Source: Poa pratensis (taxonomy: Eukaryota > Streptophyta > Magnoliopsida > Poales > Poaceae). Taken from it: a stretch of DNA of 64,000 nt. Numbering within the stretch: position 1 is the stretch's first letter; each line of letters opens with the position of its first letter. The notes under the pieces were generated by a model. That model worked only from the letters and a program-made list of their open reading frames with translations, did not search any database and was not told the origin of the DNA. The DNA is taken from positions 27,083,046-27,147,045 of the forward strand of contig CAMZMU010000111.1 of NCBI GenBank assembly GCA_947311845.1. The letters run 5' to 3'. Shown piece after piece: positions 1-10,752 of this stretch. Position numbers and translations under genes: made by a program.

Positions 1-1206
1 AGTGGTGTCTCTCCATAAAAGATAACTAACATGTTGGGTGAACAAATTACAGCTGGGCAATTGACGAATAGTGAGCGCATGACAATGCATATACATGACA
101 TGATGACTACTATGATATTTAATTGGGCATTACGACAAATACATAGACCGTTATCCAACAGCATCTATGACTAATAATCCACCGCCGGGTTGTCATCCGA
201 GTCCCCGTTGGTATTAAGTTGCAAGCAACGGATAATTGCATTAAGTAAAGTGCGTAATGTAAACAAACACATATGCCCGTGGACATAGCATCGTTAGGTT
301 ATCCCTAGTGGCAACAGCACATCCACAACCTTAGAACTTTCTGTCACTGTCCCAGATTAAACGGAGGCATGAACCCACTATCTAGCATAAATACTCTCTC
401 TTGGAGTTACAAGCATCTACTTGGCCAAAGCATCTACTAGCAACGGAGAGCATGCAAGATCATAAATAACATAGATAGATTGATAATCAACTTGACATAA
501 TATTCAATATTCATCGGATCCCAGCAAACACAACATGTAGCATTACAATAATATGATCTTGATCATGTAGGGCAGCTCACAAGATCTAAACATGATGGCA
601 CAAATGGAGAGACAACCATCTAGCTACTGCTATGGACCCGTAGTCCAAGGTGAACTACTCACGCATCACTCGGAGGCAGGCATGGCGATGAAGAAGCCTC
701 CGGTGACGATTCCCCTCTCCGGCAGGGTGCCGGGAAGAGGTTCTGGACCCTCCCGAGCTAGGGTTGACGGCGGCGGCGTCTCTGGAACTTTTCGTGGATT
801 TTGCTCAGGTACTTAGGGTTTTCGCGTCGGGGGGAATAAGTAGTCGAAAGGGCGGCGGCTGGAGGCACCCGTGGGGCCCACACCACCCCAGGGCGCGCCA
901 GGGGGACCGCGCCCTGGGTGCGTGTGGGGCCCACGTGGCCCTCCTCTGCTGCTTCTTCGCTCCATCAGGTGTGTTCTGATAAAATAGCATCCCCGTGAAG
1001 TTTCGTCCAATTCCGAGAATATTTGCAGACTAGCTTTTCTGGAATACAAAAACAGCAGAAAACAGGAACTGGCGCTTCGGCATCTTGTTAATAGGTTAGT
1101 CCCGGAAAATGTATAAAAGTGACATAAAGTAGATGCAAAACATGTAACAATTGGTATAAAACAAGCATGGAACATCAAAAATTATGTATACGTTGGAGAC
1201 GTATCA
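1..1206 (-). mobile_element. LTR fragment of a gypsy element (Sabrina-like), cut by window edge
   Basis: Read on the minus strand this begins TGATACGTCTCCAACGTATAC at 1206. It runs parallel, with many substitutions, to the 1600-bp LTRs at 8218-9817 and 13293-14892. Shared blocks include the target of the phrase at 1081-1110, the stretch around 361-600, and the last bases of the window edge. It covers roughly LTR positions 1 to 1215; the rest lies outside the window. It is a related but distinct subfamily, because the middle (about 830-980) differs strongly. It abuts 1207, where the chromovirus LTR resumes, so it inserted into that LTR in the same minus orientation as its host. The Sabrina-like family name is from memory of wheat repeats and is tentative. 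Confidence 0.8.
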
Positions 1207-1973
1207 GACGGCGCGGCGCAGCGAGGCCTCTGCGTCCACCGTCGTCAATCTCCACAGCGCGGTGCACGGCCGCGTGCGAGAACTCGAGGTGCTCCAATGG
1301 CAAAGGTCCAAAACGTCGCTTTCATCCTTTTTTTTCCTTGCTTCCAGAGATGAGAGGTAGATCAAGGAGGTGAGAGGAGCAGAGAAGAGTGATCGATTCG
1401 TCGAATTGCATTCGAATTCGAACGAATTGATCTCGAGTTTGAGCTGAGTTCAGTCATGCTCACCACGTGTTCGACAGAACGCCTGAACCAAAATTAAATT
1501 TGAATTTTGGTGAATTATTTTCACATTTTGCTTTCTTTGGATTTATCAAAGTTTGTTTTCTGGTTTTGCTCAATTTATATGTGAGATTACCTTGTCTTCT
1601 TTGATGTTTTTAAAACATAAAGAAAGAAACCAAATTTTGAATTTTGAATTTTGGGAGATAAATAATTTAGAGAGATTAAAATTAATAGATAGGATTGAGA
1701 ATGACCAACTTGTCTCTTCTCTGAATTGTTTTTGAGTGAGAGAAAATAATTGTTTCTATTTTTAGTCGATTTGTTGTTTCAAATTAATGGAAGTGTGTGA
1801 GCTTCCCATTTTATTTTATTTGTTTTATTTTGTTTCCTTCAAGTTTTTATTTCACAACAAGCAAACAATAAAAATCAACAGAAGTAACATGCAGCACTCA
1901 TGATGCAACTAAATTTTTTTTATTAATCCCAAATTTTTGATTAACACATGGATTACAATTTTGGGATGTTACA
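1207..1973 (-). repeat. 3' LTR of the chromovirus, truncated by a later insertion
   Basis: On the minus strand it begins TGTAACATCCC at 1973, directly after the polypurine tract. It matches 17958-18723 nearly base for base. It stops at 1207, where the LTR of another element begins. The expected continuation should reappear outside the window, preceded by a copy of the junction pentamer GACGG (1207-1211). Confidence 0.9.
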
Positions 1974-2002
1974 GATTCCCCCCCCCCCCCCCCCCCCCCT
2001 TA
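1974..2002 (-). other. Polypurine tract with a 22-base G run
   Basis: On the minus strand AAG is followed by 22 consecutive G residues (C at 1978-1999 on the plus strand) and GAATC, immediately before the LTR start. This is the position of the plus-strand DNA primer. The run is unusually long and pure, so its exact length is unreliable in any assembly. Confidence 0.8.
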
Positions 2003-2026
2003 GGATAAATCTCGTCCCGAGATTGG

Positions 2027-5000
2027 CTAGGCTTGGGTGCTAAAGAGGTTGGGGAACTCTTTTCTAAGATAGTCTTCTCGCTCCCAAGTTGCTTCATCTT
2101 CGGAGTGGTTGGTCCACTGAACCTTGTAGAACTTGATCTTGCGATTCCGGGTGATACGTATGTCTTCCTCGAGAATCTTGACAGGTACCTCACGATAGGT
2201 TAGGTTAGGGTTCAGATCAACATAGGAGTGGTCGATGTTTTTGAAAACATCGGGCTGGTCAGGAACTTCGAGACACTTCCGGAGCAGAGAAATATGGAAG
2301 ACATTGTGGAAATCTGATAATTCTGGGGTAACTCCAGCTGAGAGGATACTTCGCCTCGACGGGCAATGACCTTGAATGGTCCAATATACCTTGGCGCCAA
2401 TTTTCCTTTGACATTGAAACGCTGCATTCCCTTGAGTGGGGTCACTCGGAGATAAACATAGTCTCCGACGTTGAAGGTGAGCTTGCGGCGCTTGGGGTCA
2501 GCATAGCTCTTCTGACGGGACTGAGCAGTTTTGAGATGCTTACGGATAAGTTGAACTTGTTCTTCAGCTTCACGGAGGTGATCTGGTCCAAATATTTTCC
2601 CTTCTCCGGTCTCTGACCAGTTCAGGGGAGTACGACACTTCTTGCCGTAAAGTGCTTCAAAAGGAGCCATTTGCAGACTGGACTGATAGCTATTGTTATA
2701 GGAGAATTCTGCAAATGGAAGGCAATCTTCCCATTTGGATCCATAGGATAAAACACATGCGCGCAGCATGTCCTCCAGTATCTGATTCACTCTTTTAGCC
2801 TGGCCTCCGGTCTGGGGGTGATAGGCTGTGCTAAAGGATAACTTGGTTCCGAGGGCTTCGTGAAGAGATTTCCAAAATCTTGAGGTGAATTGCGTGCCTC
2901 TATCAGATACAATCCTTTTGGGTACACCATGTAGACTTACTATTCTGGAAATATACAAGTCTGCTAACTGATGTCCCCGGTAAGTGGTGTTGACTGGAAT
3001 GAAATGAGCAACTTTGGTCAGTCGGTCAACGATGACCCAGATTGAATCATGGCCTCGGTTGGACTTCGGCAATCCGGTGATGAAATCCATTCCAACCTCC
3101 TCCCACTTCCATTCAGGAATTTTTAAAGGTTGAAGTAATCCAGCGGGTCGCTGATGTTCAGCCTTGACTCGCTGACATACATCACATTTGGCCACGAAGG
3201 AACCAATCTCTCGCTTCATCCCATGCCACCAAAATCTATCACGGAGGTCTTGGTACATTTTTGTCCCACCGGGGTGAATTGAGTAAGGTGACTCGTGGGC
3301 TTCCTTCAAGATTAATTCCTTCAGCTCTTTGATATCAGGCACGCAGATGTGGTCATTGAATTTCAGCACTCCCTCAGCATCTTCGGTAAAACCAGGTGCT
3401 TTACCGAGATGAATCTTCTTTTTAATCCCTTCAATACTTTCATGACCCTTTTGGGCTTCCGTGATCTGATCCACCAGGGTTGGGGTTATCTCAAGATTAG
3501 CAAGATAGCCTTGGCTAACGAGCTCTAGTCCAAAATCTTCAAATTCCTTGAACAAGGTTGGTTGTTCGGCTTTAATCAAGGCGGTCAGTGCACAGGGCTT
3601 ACGACTGAGAGCATCGGCAACCACATTGGCTTTTCCAGGGTGATAATGGATTCCAATATCATAGTCCTTAATTAATTCCATCCATCTTCTTTGTCTCAGG
3701 TTCAGCTCTTTTTGAGTGAAGATATACTTCAAGCTCTTATGATCCGTATAGATTTCGCAGCGATGCCCCACAAGATAGGGACGCCACGTCTTAAGAGCAA
3801 GAACTACAGCAGCTAACTCCAAGTCATGGGTTGGATAATTCTCCTCATGCGGTCTCAACTGTCTAGATAGATAAGACACAACTCTGCCTTCTTGCATCAG
3901 AACGCAACCAAGCCCGACACGTGACGCATCTCAATACACGTCGAAGCTCTTGGTGACGTCTGGCATTATTAAGATTGGGGCTGAAGTCAGTCTCTTCTTC
4001 AGTTCTTGGAAACTATCTTCACACTTTTGGGTCCATTCAAACTTCTTGTCCTTTTTCAACAGTTGGGTCATAGGTTTGGCAATGCTGGAGAAACCTTCGA
4101 CGAACTTGCGGTAATAACCCGCTAGTCCGAGAAAGCTTCGAATTTCTGTCACACTGGTGGGTGCCTTCCAGTCAAGGATTGCTTGGATCTTCTCTGGGTC
4201 AACAGAAATTCCTCCAGCAGACACAACATGTCCAAGGAACGCCACTTTACTAAGCCAAAACTCACACTTGCTGAACTTGGCATACAACTGGTGTTTTCTG
4301 AGGGTCTCCAAAACTAACCGCAGGTGTTCAGCATGCTCTTCTTCGGTCTTGGAGTAGATAAGAATGTCGTCGATGAAGACGACCACAAACTTATCCAGAT
4401 ACTCCATAAATACCTTATTCATGAGATTCATGAAATAGGCAGGGGCATTGGTTAGGCCAAAGGACATGACAGTGTACTCAAATAATCCATAGCGGGTGGT
4501 GAAAGCTGTCTTGGGGATGTCAGTCTCTCGGACTTTCAGCTGATGGTATCCTGTCCTTAGATCGATCTTTGAGAAGACTTGGGCTCCGTTCATTTGATCG
4601 AATAGATCCTCGATCTTGGGGAGAGGGTACTTATTCTTAATAGTCACATCATTAAGCTTGCGATAATCCACACACAGGCGTGTGGTACCGTCTCTTTTAT
4701 CCACAAAGATAATGGGTGATCCCCAAGGTGATGCACTTGGACGGATGAGACCTTTGCTAAGCATATCAGCCAACTGCTTCTTCAACTCAACCAGTTCTTC
4801 AGGATTCATCTGGTAGGGTCTCTGAGATATTGGGGCTGTTCCAGGAATGAGTTCAATAATAAACTCGATATCCCTGTCAGGTGGCATACCCGGCAATTCT
4901 TCCGGAAAAACATCCTTAAATCGGTGAACCACACGGATCTCATCTAGGCTTGGCCGAGCCACAGCTTCATGGCAGCTGGGTCGGGATTGGCCTACTTCAG

Positions 5001-6522
5001 CAACATACTCTACTTCGGCTCCACTTTCCGAAATGAGAGAAACAACTCTTCTGGCACAATCAATTCGGCCTTGATACCTGGCTAACCAGTTCATGCCGAG
5101 TATCACATCTATGCCTTGGGTTCCTAAGATGATTAGGTTGGCTTTAAATTTTTCTCCTCCGATTTCTATGGGGGTTTCGGAACAAAACAGGTTTGTTTCA
5201 GATGAGGATACTGGGGTTTGTATAGACATGGGTTTAGGTAAAAGACTCCCAACTAATCCTCCCTTAGCAACAAACTCCTTCGTAACAAAGGAATGAGTGG
5301 CACCAGAATCAAACAGAACAGTTGCAGGTACTGAGTTGACAAGGAACGTACCCAGCACAACATCTGGTGCATACTGAGCTTCTTCAGCATTGACATGGTT
5401 GAGACGGCCCTTAGCCACCGCAACATTTCCACGGGGTGCGGCATTCTTGCCATTTCCAGCACGGCCTTGACCAGTGTTCGGCACCGGGGCATTGGGGCGC
5501 TGAACATTCCTCCTAGGATTGGGGCATTCTCTGGAGTAGTGACCCTTGTTTCCGCACTCAAAGCAGACAACACTGGGGCCACGGTTGAAGTTGTTAAAGT
5601 TCCCTCCGGGACGGCTGTTGTCATTGCGACGGGGGTAGAAGTTGTTGGGACGGTTGGGATAAGTGGGGCGTGGTGCTTGAGGTGGACGATAAGCAGGCTT
5701 AGGTGCCGGCTGAAAGTAGCGGGGCTTCTGGCTGCTAGAACCTTCTTGGATATTCATCCTCCTCTTGCGACTTTCAAACATGGCCTTGCGCTTAGTCTCC
5801 AGCTGAATGGCCTTGTCCACCATGGCCTCCATGGTTTTGAAGTCATGGATAACCAAGGCACATTGCAGTTCATCATGGAGTCCATTCAGGAAACGCTCCA
5901 TCCTCTTGGTCTCAGTGTCGGTATCGTCGGGAGCATACCTAGATAGTTCGGTAAACTCATCCAGATACCCAACCACATCCTTGCTTCCCTGCCTCAGCTT
6001 GCGGAACTCATCCTTCTTCCTGTCGATGAGTCCATAGGGAATATACTTCTTACGGAACCTCTCCTTGAACTCCTCCCAGTCGATGAGATGACCAACGGGC
6101 TGGAGTGCCCTGGTGGTCTCCCACCAAGCTCGTGCAGGTCCAGCTAGGTAGTGAGTGGCATACAGTACCATCTCAGCTTCTCCTACAGAAGCAACTTCCA
6201 GATTGTTCGCAATGGTGCGGAGCCAATCATCTGCTTCCAGCGGGTGAATTCCCTTGGAATAGGTAGGTGGGTTGGTCTTCTGGAAGTCACTCAGGGTTGA
6301 TCTCCTGTTTCCTGCCTCATCTCCATTGTCACCACTGTGGTTGTTGTTGTTGTAGTTGTTGTTGGCCTGGGCAGCAGCGATCTGCTGCAGGGCAGTGAGA
6401 TGAGCTTGGCGCTCCTCCCGGGCAGCTTGGCGTTCCTCCATGATCAGGGCAAGGAGTTGGGCGGCGGTCGGTTCCGGTGGTGGTGGTGGAGTTTGATGGT
6501 TGGTGCTACGAGTGCCCGTCAT
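2027..6522 (-). pseudogene. Chromovirus gag-pol polyprotein, inactivated
   Basis: The preferred Met (codon at 6520-6522) opens MTGTRSTNH; an upstream in-frame Met lies at 6564. In order the reading frame shows a Gag core, a CCHC zinc knuckle ([14 protein letters not shown]), a protease with DSGA, a reverse transcriptase with FIDD, RNase H, an integrase with its H2C2 finger and D,D residues, and a C-terminal chromodomain ending at a TAG at 2027-2029. Three lesions are visible. There is an in-frame TGA at 3928-3930 at the start of RNase H. One base is missing in the run at 2325-2328, shifting the end of integrase and the chromodomain out of frame. The integrase catalytic Glu codon at 2794-2796 reads AAA (Lys). 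Adding one base makes the total length divisible by three. The product would have acted in reverse transcription and targeted integration. Confidence 0.9.
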
Positions 6523-6821
6523 CCTGAAGTTCACAGGGTATAAGAGGCAAGGCAGAAGTTTCAACTAAGGGAAAGTAGGGGAGTCGCAAAGGTTGATTTA
6601 TTAAGGTGGATTTTCGAAAAGATTTTTGCATGATTCAAACAAGGCTAACATTCATAGATCACAAGCATCACATCAACGAGCTCACAACATCAAGCTTACA
6701 ACACCACTCCACACCTAATGTACGTACTACAATACTACATGGTTTCTCTGAACCATCACATGGACTCGACTCGCGATAGGGGAAACCAACATCATCCTAC
6801 GATAGCACTCAAGTCACTCGT

Positions 6822-7664
6822 CTACTGAGGTGGAACCTCAGGCTCGGACTCGTAAGGAGGCTCCTCAGGGTCCTCCTCCTCCTCGAGAACAGTCTCGGGT
6901 GGCTCCTCCTCCTCGTCAACTATCTCCTCCTCGTCGTCCTCCTGCTCGTAGTCCATCTCCTCCAGATAATCCTCATCGTCACTGATGAAGGCGCTGTTCT
7001 CCTTGCAGAGATCCTCGCCCTCCTCCTCCATCTCAGCAGCCTGACGCTCCATATCCTCAATCATGTCGTCCTGTTCTGCGAGCTTCTTGCGGAGCTTAGC
7101 GACGATCTTCCTCAGTTGGGTCCTCTTTTTCAGGAGAGCATCCTTCTCCTGTTGCAGCTGTGCCTCGCGCTCACGCCTCTCACTGAGCGAGATGCGCTCA
7201 AAGCGAGATCGAAGCCTAGCGCACATCAGATCCTCCTGGGTGCGAAAGAGCATAATCTCCATGTCCAGCACGTGCTCTCCGAACGTCGGGTGTCGCGGGA
7301 TACAGGTGGGGCGACCGTCATCACTGCGCCTCCCGAAGTACTGGAAACGGGTGTTCACCAGCTCCGCCTTGTGCTCCTCACAAAGCCGGGCCAGCAGCCT
7401 CTGCATGGCACGACACAGTCCGTCGTCCCAGTGCACGTCCATAGTGGTGAAGATGAGGGTCTTGGATCCGGGGGACTTGATGTTCCGGCGAACCGAAGAC
7501 TCCACTAGCCAACACAGGTTCCCGTTGCCTAGGGTGTCAACCTGCGCTCCCTTAAACTCTGGAGCGGGGCGACCCAACAGCTTGCTCAACTCGAACAAGT
7601 CCTTCTCGAACATTAGCTGGCCGTCCCTCTCAAGCTGAACGAACTCGGTCCAGTGGATCGCCAT
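6822..7664 (-). CDS. Extra ORF upstream of gag in the chromovirus (ORF0-like), unknown function
   Basis: This is an uninterrupted 280-residue frame in the sense orientation of the element, between the primer site and gag, starting MAIHWTEFVQ. The N-terminal 150 residues look like a compact globular domain. Residues about 150-225 are rich in E, K, R, L and Q with heptad-like spacing, so are probably a coiled coil. The last 60 residues are extremely acidic (long runs of E and D with prolines). I see no protease, RT, envelope or nucleic-acid motif. From memory, some rice gypsy elements with long LTRs (RIRE3/RIRE8) carry an additional ORF in this position; whether this one is homologous is untested. 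Unlike gag-pol it has no stop or shift. Confidence 0.75.
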   Translation of the reverse strand: MAIHWTEFVQLERDGQLMFEKDLFELSKLLGRPAPEFKGAQVDTLGNGNLCWLVESSVRRNIKSPGSKTLIFTTMDVHWDDGLCRAMQRLLARLCEEHKAELVNTRFQYFGRRSDDGRPTCIPRHPTFGEHVLDMEIMLFRTQEDLMCARLRSRFERISLSERREREAQLQQEKDALLKKRTQLRKIVAKLRKKLAEQDDMIEDMERQAAEMEEEGEDLCKENSAFISDDEDYLEEMDYEQEDDEEEIVDEEEEPPETVLEEEEDPEEPPYESEPEVPPQ

Positions 7665-7965
7665 CTACAATTTTTAAGCAGAATTTTAGGATAATTTTAA
7701 TTCTTAGTAAGGCAACAAATGAACACAATTTTGATCTTAAGATGATTACAAGTGTGCAAAATTTTAAGTTTAACGTAGTGACAAGTAGACAAAATTTTAA
7801 AGATACCCGAAAAAGGTAATACTTAATGGGTGTTAAATTTTGTGTAAGTAGGAGAATTGAGGGGTAAGCAATTTTCGAAAATATTTCACTCCTTTATTTT
7901 TAGAAATTAGCTTTTGTAACTCCTGTCTAACGACCATGCTAACTAAGGTCTCCTAAAGTCAGGAT

Positions 7966-7978
7966 GGCTCTGATACCA
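7966..7978 (-). other. Primer binding site, initiator tRNA-Met
   Basis: The minus strand reads TGGTATCAGAGCC, complementary to the 3' end of initiator tRNA-Met. It starts four bases after the LTR end (CCCCACA at 7983). The spacing and sequence fix the 5' LTR boundary and the element's orientation. Confidence 0.92.
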
Positions 7979-8212
7979 GCTCTGTGGGGACCCCGGACTA
8001 GCTGTCCGAAATACCCGATTATGCTTAACACAACGATCCCGTGATCAGTCTGTCGTTGCACATAATCCGAACTGAGTACCATAGTTTACATCCATTACAA
8101 TACCGAATTAAAAGTCTTACAGATACGGTCATACAGACCAAGTCTTACATAGGTGCCTTCATGGGCCACACCGAATTATTCAGCGGAACTAAGGCGTAGT
8201 AGAACGATACAA

Positions 8213-8217
8213 CCTAG
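8213..8217. repeat. Target site duplication, left copy (CCTAG)
   Basis: CCTAG directly precedes TGATACGTC at 8218 and recurs directly after the 3' LTR at 14893-14897. This proves that 8218-14892 inserted as one unit into the chromovirus LTR. Confidence 0.97.
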
Positions 8218-9817
8218 TGATACGTCTCCAACGTATCTATAATTTCTTACGTTCCATGCTAGTTTTATGACAATACCTACATGTTTTATTCACACTTTAT
8301 AATGTTTTTATGCATTTTCTGGAACTAACCTATTAACAAGATGCCGAAGCGCCAGTTCCTGTTTTCTGCTGTTTTTGTTTCCAGAAAAGTACTTCTGCAA
8401 ATATTCTCGGAATCGGACGAAACAAAAGCCCAATATCTTATTTTCCCCGGAGTGTTCCAGAAGACCGAAGAGGAGTCGAAGAGGGCCAGCAGGGGGCTGT
8501 CCCCACATGGCGGCGCGGCTGGGCCCACTGCCGCGCCGGCCTATGGGGAGCACGCCTCCTCGCTCCCCCGACGCTGCCCCTTCGCCTATTTATTCCTTCG
8601 TCCCCGAAAACCCTAGTACCGAGAGCCAATTTTCCAGAACAGATACAGAGACGCCGCCGCCGTCAACCCTAACTCGGGGGTTCAGAAGTTCTCCTCCGGC
8701 ACCCTGCCGGAGAGGGGAATCATCACCGGAGGGCTCTACATCACCATGCCCGCCTCCGGACTGATGCGTGAGTAGTTCATCTTTGGACTACGGGTCCATA
8801 GCAGTAGCTAGATGGTTGTCTTCTCCACTTGTACTTCCATGTTTAGATCTTGTGAGCTGCCTATCATGATCAAGATCATCTTTATGTAATGCTACATGTT
8901 GTGTTTGCTGGGATCCGATGAATATTGAATACTATGTCAAGTTGATTATCGATCTATCTTATATGTGTTGTTTATGATCTTGCATGCTCTCCGTTGCTAG
9001 TAGAGGCTCTGGCCAAGTTGATACTTGTAACTCCAAGAGGGGGTATTTATGCTAGATAGTGGGTTCATGCCTCCATTGAATCTGGGACAGTGACAGAAAG
9101 TTCTAAGGTTGTGGATGTGCTGTTGCCACTAGGGATAACCTAATGATGCTTTGTCTAAGGATATTTGTATTGTTTACATTACGCACAGTACTTAATGCAA
9201 TTGTCTGTTGCTTGCAACTTAATACTGGAAGGGGTGCGGATGCTAACCCGAAGGTGGACTTTTTAGGCATAGATGCATGCTGGATGGCGGTCTATGTATT
9301 TTGTCGTAATGCCCTAAGTAAATCTCATAGTAGTCATCATGATATGTATGTGCATTGTTATGCTTTCTCTATTTGTCAATTGCCCAGCTGTAATTTGTTT
9401 ACCCAGCATGTTATTTATCTTATTGGAGAGACACCACTAGTGAACTGTGGACCCCGGTCCATTCTTTTACATCTGAAATACAACCTACTGCAATCATTGT
9501 TCTCTTTCATTCTCTGCAAACAAACATCATTTTCCACACCATACGTTTAACTCTTTGTTTTCAGCAAGCCGGTGAGATTGACAACCTCACTGTTAAGTTG
9601 GGGCAAAGTGATTTGATTGTGTTGTGCAGGTTCCACGTTGGCACCGGAGTCCCTGGTGTTGCGCCGCACTACATTCCTGCACCAACAACCTTCGTAGCTT
9701 CGAGATTTCCTACTGGTTCGATTAAACCTTGGTTTCTTACTGAGGGAAAACTTGCTGCTGTGCTCATCATACCTTCCTCTTGGGGTTCCCAACTGACGTG
9801 TGACTTTACGCGCATCA
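8218..9817 (+). repeat. 5' LTR of the nested element
   Basis: It opens TGATACGTCTCC and ends ...GCGCATCA. It is 1600 bp and almost identical to 13293-14892. A 135-residue open frame lies at the same place in both LTRs (9143-9550 and 14218-14625), but it is LTR sequence and shows no protein similarity that I recognise. A TATTTATT box at about 8587-8594 is a plausible promoter TATA element. Confidence 0.95.
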
Positions 9818-9828
9818 AGCACATTTTC

Positions 9829-9846
9829 TGGCGCCGTTGCCGGGGA
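9829..9846 (+). other. Primer binding site, tRNA-Asp
   Basis: TGGCGCCGTTGCCGGGGA is complementary to the 3' end of plant tRNA-Asp (…CCGGCAACGGCGCCA). It lies 11 bases past the LTR end. Confidence 0.92.
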
Positions 9847-10023
9847 CTTCTAGTTGCTGCTGCAAGGGGAGTCTCTCACACCCAATCTCTTTACTTTGTT
9901 TATTGTCTTGCTTTATTTTATTTTCTGTCTTGTTTGCTATATATCAAAAACACAAAAAAATTAGTTACTTGTTTTATTTTGTTTAATTCGGTTTTTGCCT
10001 TGTTTATTTTTATTATTGCTAAA

Positions 10024-10752
10024 ATGAGTAGTCCTGAAGTTGAAGTTCGTACGTTTAAGCAACAAGGTGGAGAAAGTTTTAAAGATGCTTGGTATAGAAT
10101 TAGTGATGCTCATCATAGGTGCACTAAGAAACATTCCACTACAATCCTTCTTAGGAACTTTTATGTCGGTATCTCTAGTTGGAATAGATATGTTCTTGAT
10201 ACTCTTACAGGAGGTAATTTTCTAGGCACTCCTGCTTTAGAAGCTAGTTACATCATTGAGAGTCTAGTTGGAATACCACCTGTTAATGAAGCTAAAATTG
10301 AAATTTCTCTTGATGATGTCATAAAAAAGTTGGAGGCCATAGAGAAAAATCTTCCTAGTGTTGAGACTAAATTGGGGATCCTACTTGAAAATTTTGATAA
10401 ACTTGATAAATCCCTAGGAGGAATTAATGAAAGAGTTGCTGTTCTAGAAACTTGTGCTATTCATGATAATCAAACCCATAGAATTGGTGAACTTGAAGAA
10501 GCTATGGGAACCTTGGGTTCAACTTTTTCTTCTCTTAAGTTTAAGGAGGAAGCTTATGTGGGTAAGGAGCAAAAATTCATGTATGTCCCTAAGGTGCCAA
10601 AACCAAAGAATCATTATGAGCTTAAAATTGATAAAACCCTTAGTACCACTATGGGAAATATAGATAAGGGAGCATCTAAGATACCTTTTGCAACAAGTTG
10701 TGTTTTTGAGGAAAATTATGATGTTGATGCTTCTTCTCTTGATGTTACTTGA
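10024..10752 (+). CDS. Gag-like protein of the nested non-autonomous element
   Basis: This is a 242-residue frame starting MSSPEVEVRTF. I chose the Met that begins the conserved block over frames reaching back into the LTR. Residues about 15-75 carry a retrotransposon Gag-like block (FKDAWYRI … LLRNFYVGI … LDTLTGGNF). About 95-165 is rich in K, E, L and I and looks like a coiled coil (IEKNLPSVETKLG, LEEAMGTLG). No zinc knuckle, protease or polymerase follows; the frame closes with TGA at 10750-10752. A structural role in packaging element RNA is inferred from position and family. The frame is uninterrupted, as expected for a young copy. Confidence 0.75.
   Translation: MSSPEVEVRTFKQQGGESFKDAWYRISDAHHRCTKKHSTTILLRNFYVGISSWNRYVLDTLTGGNFLGTPALEASYIIESLVGIPPVNEAKIEISLDDVIKKLEAIEKNLPSVETKLGILLENFDKLDKSLGGINERVAVLETCAIHDNQTHRIGELEEAMGTLGSTFSSLKFKEEAYVGKEQKFMYVPKVPKPKNHYELKIDKTLSTTMGNIDKGASKIPFATSCVFEENYDVDASSLDVT

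Noticed and set aside
9143..9550. 135-codon open frame repeated at 14218-14625
   Set aside because: It is duplicated because it lies in both LTRs of the nested element. Composition is AT-rich and it has no recognisable domain. It is LTR sequence.
7966..9846. tRNA genes suggested by tRNA-like matches
   Set aside because: Only the 3'-end complement of 13-18 bases is present in each case. These are retrotransposon primer sites, not tRNA genes.
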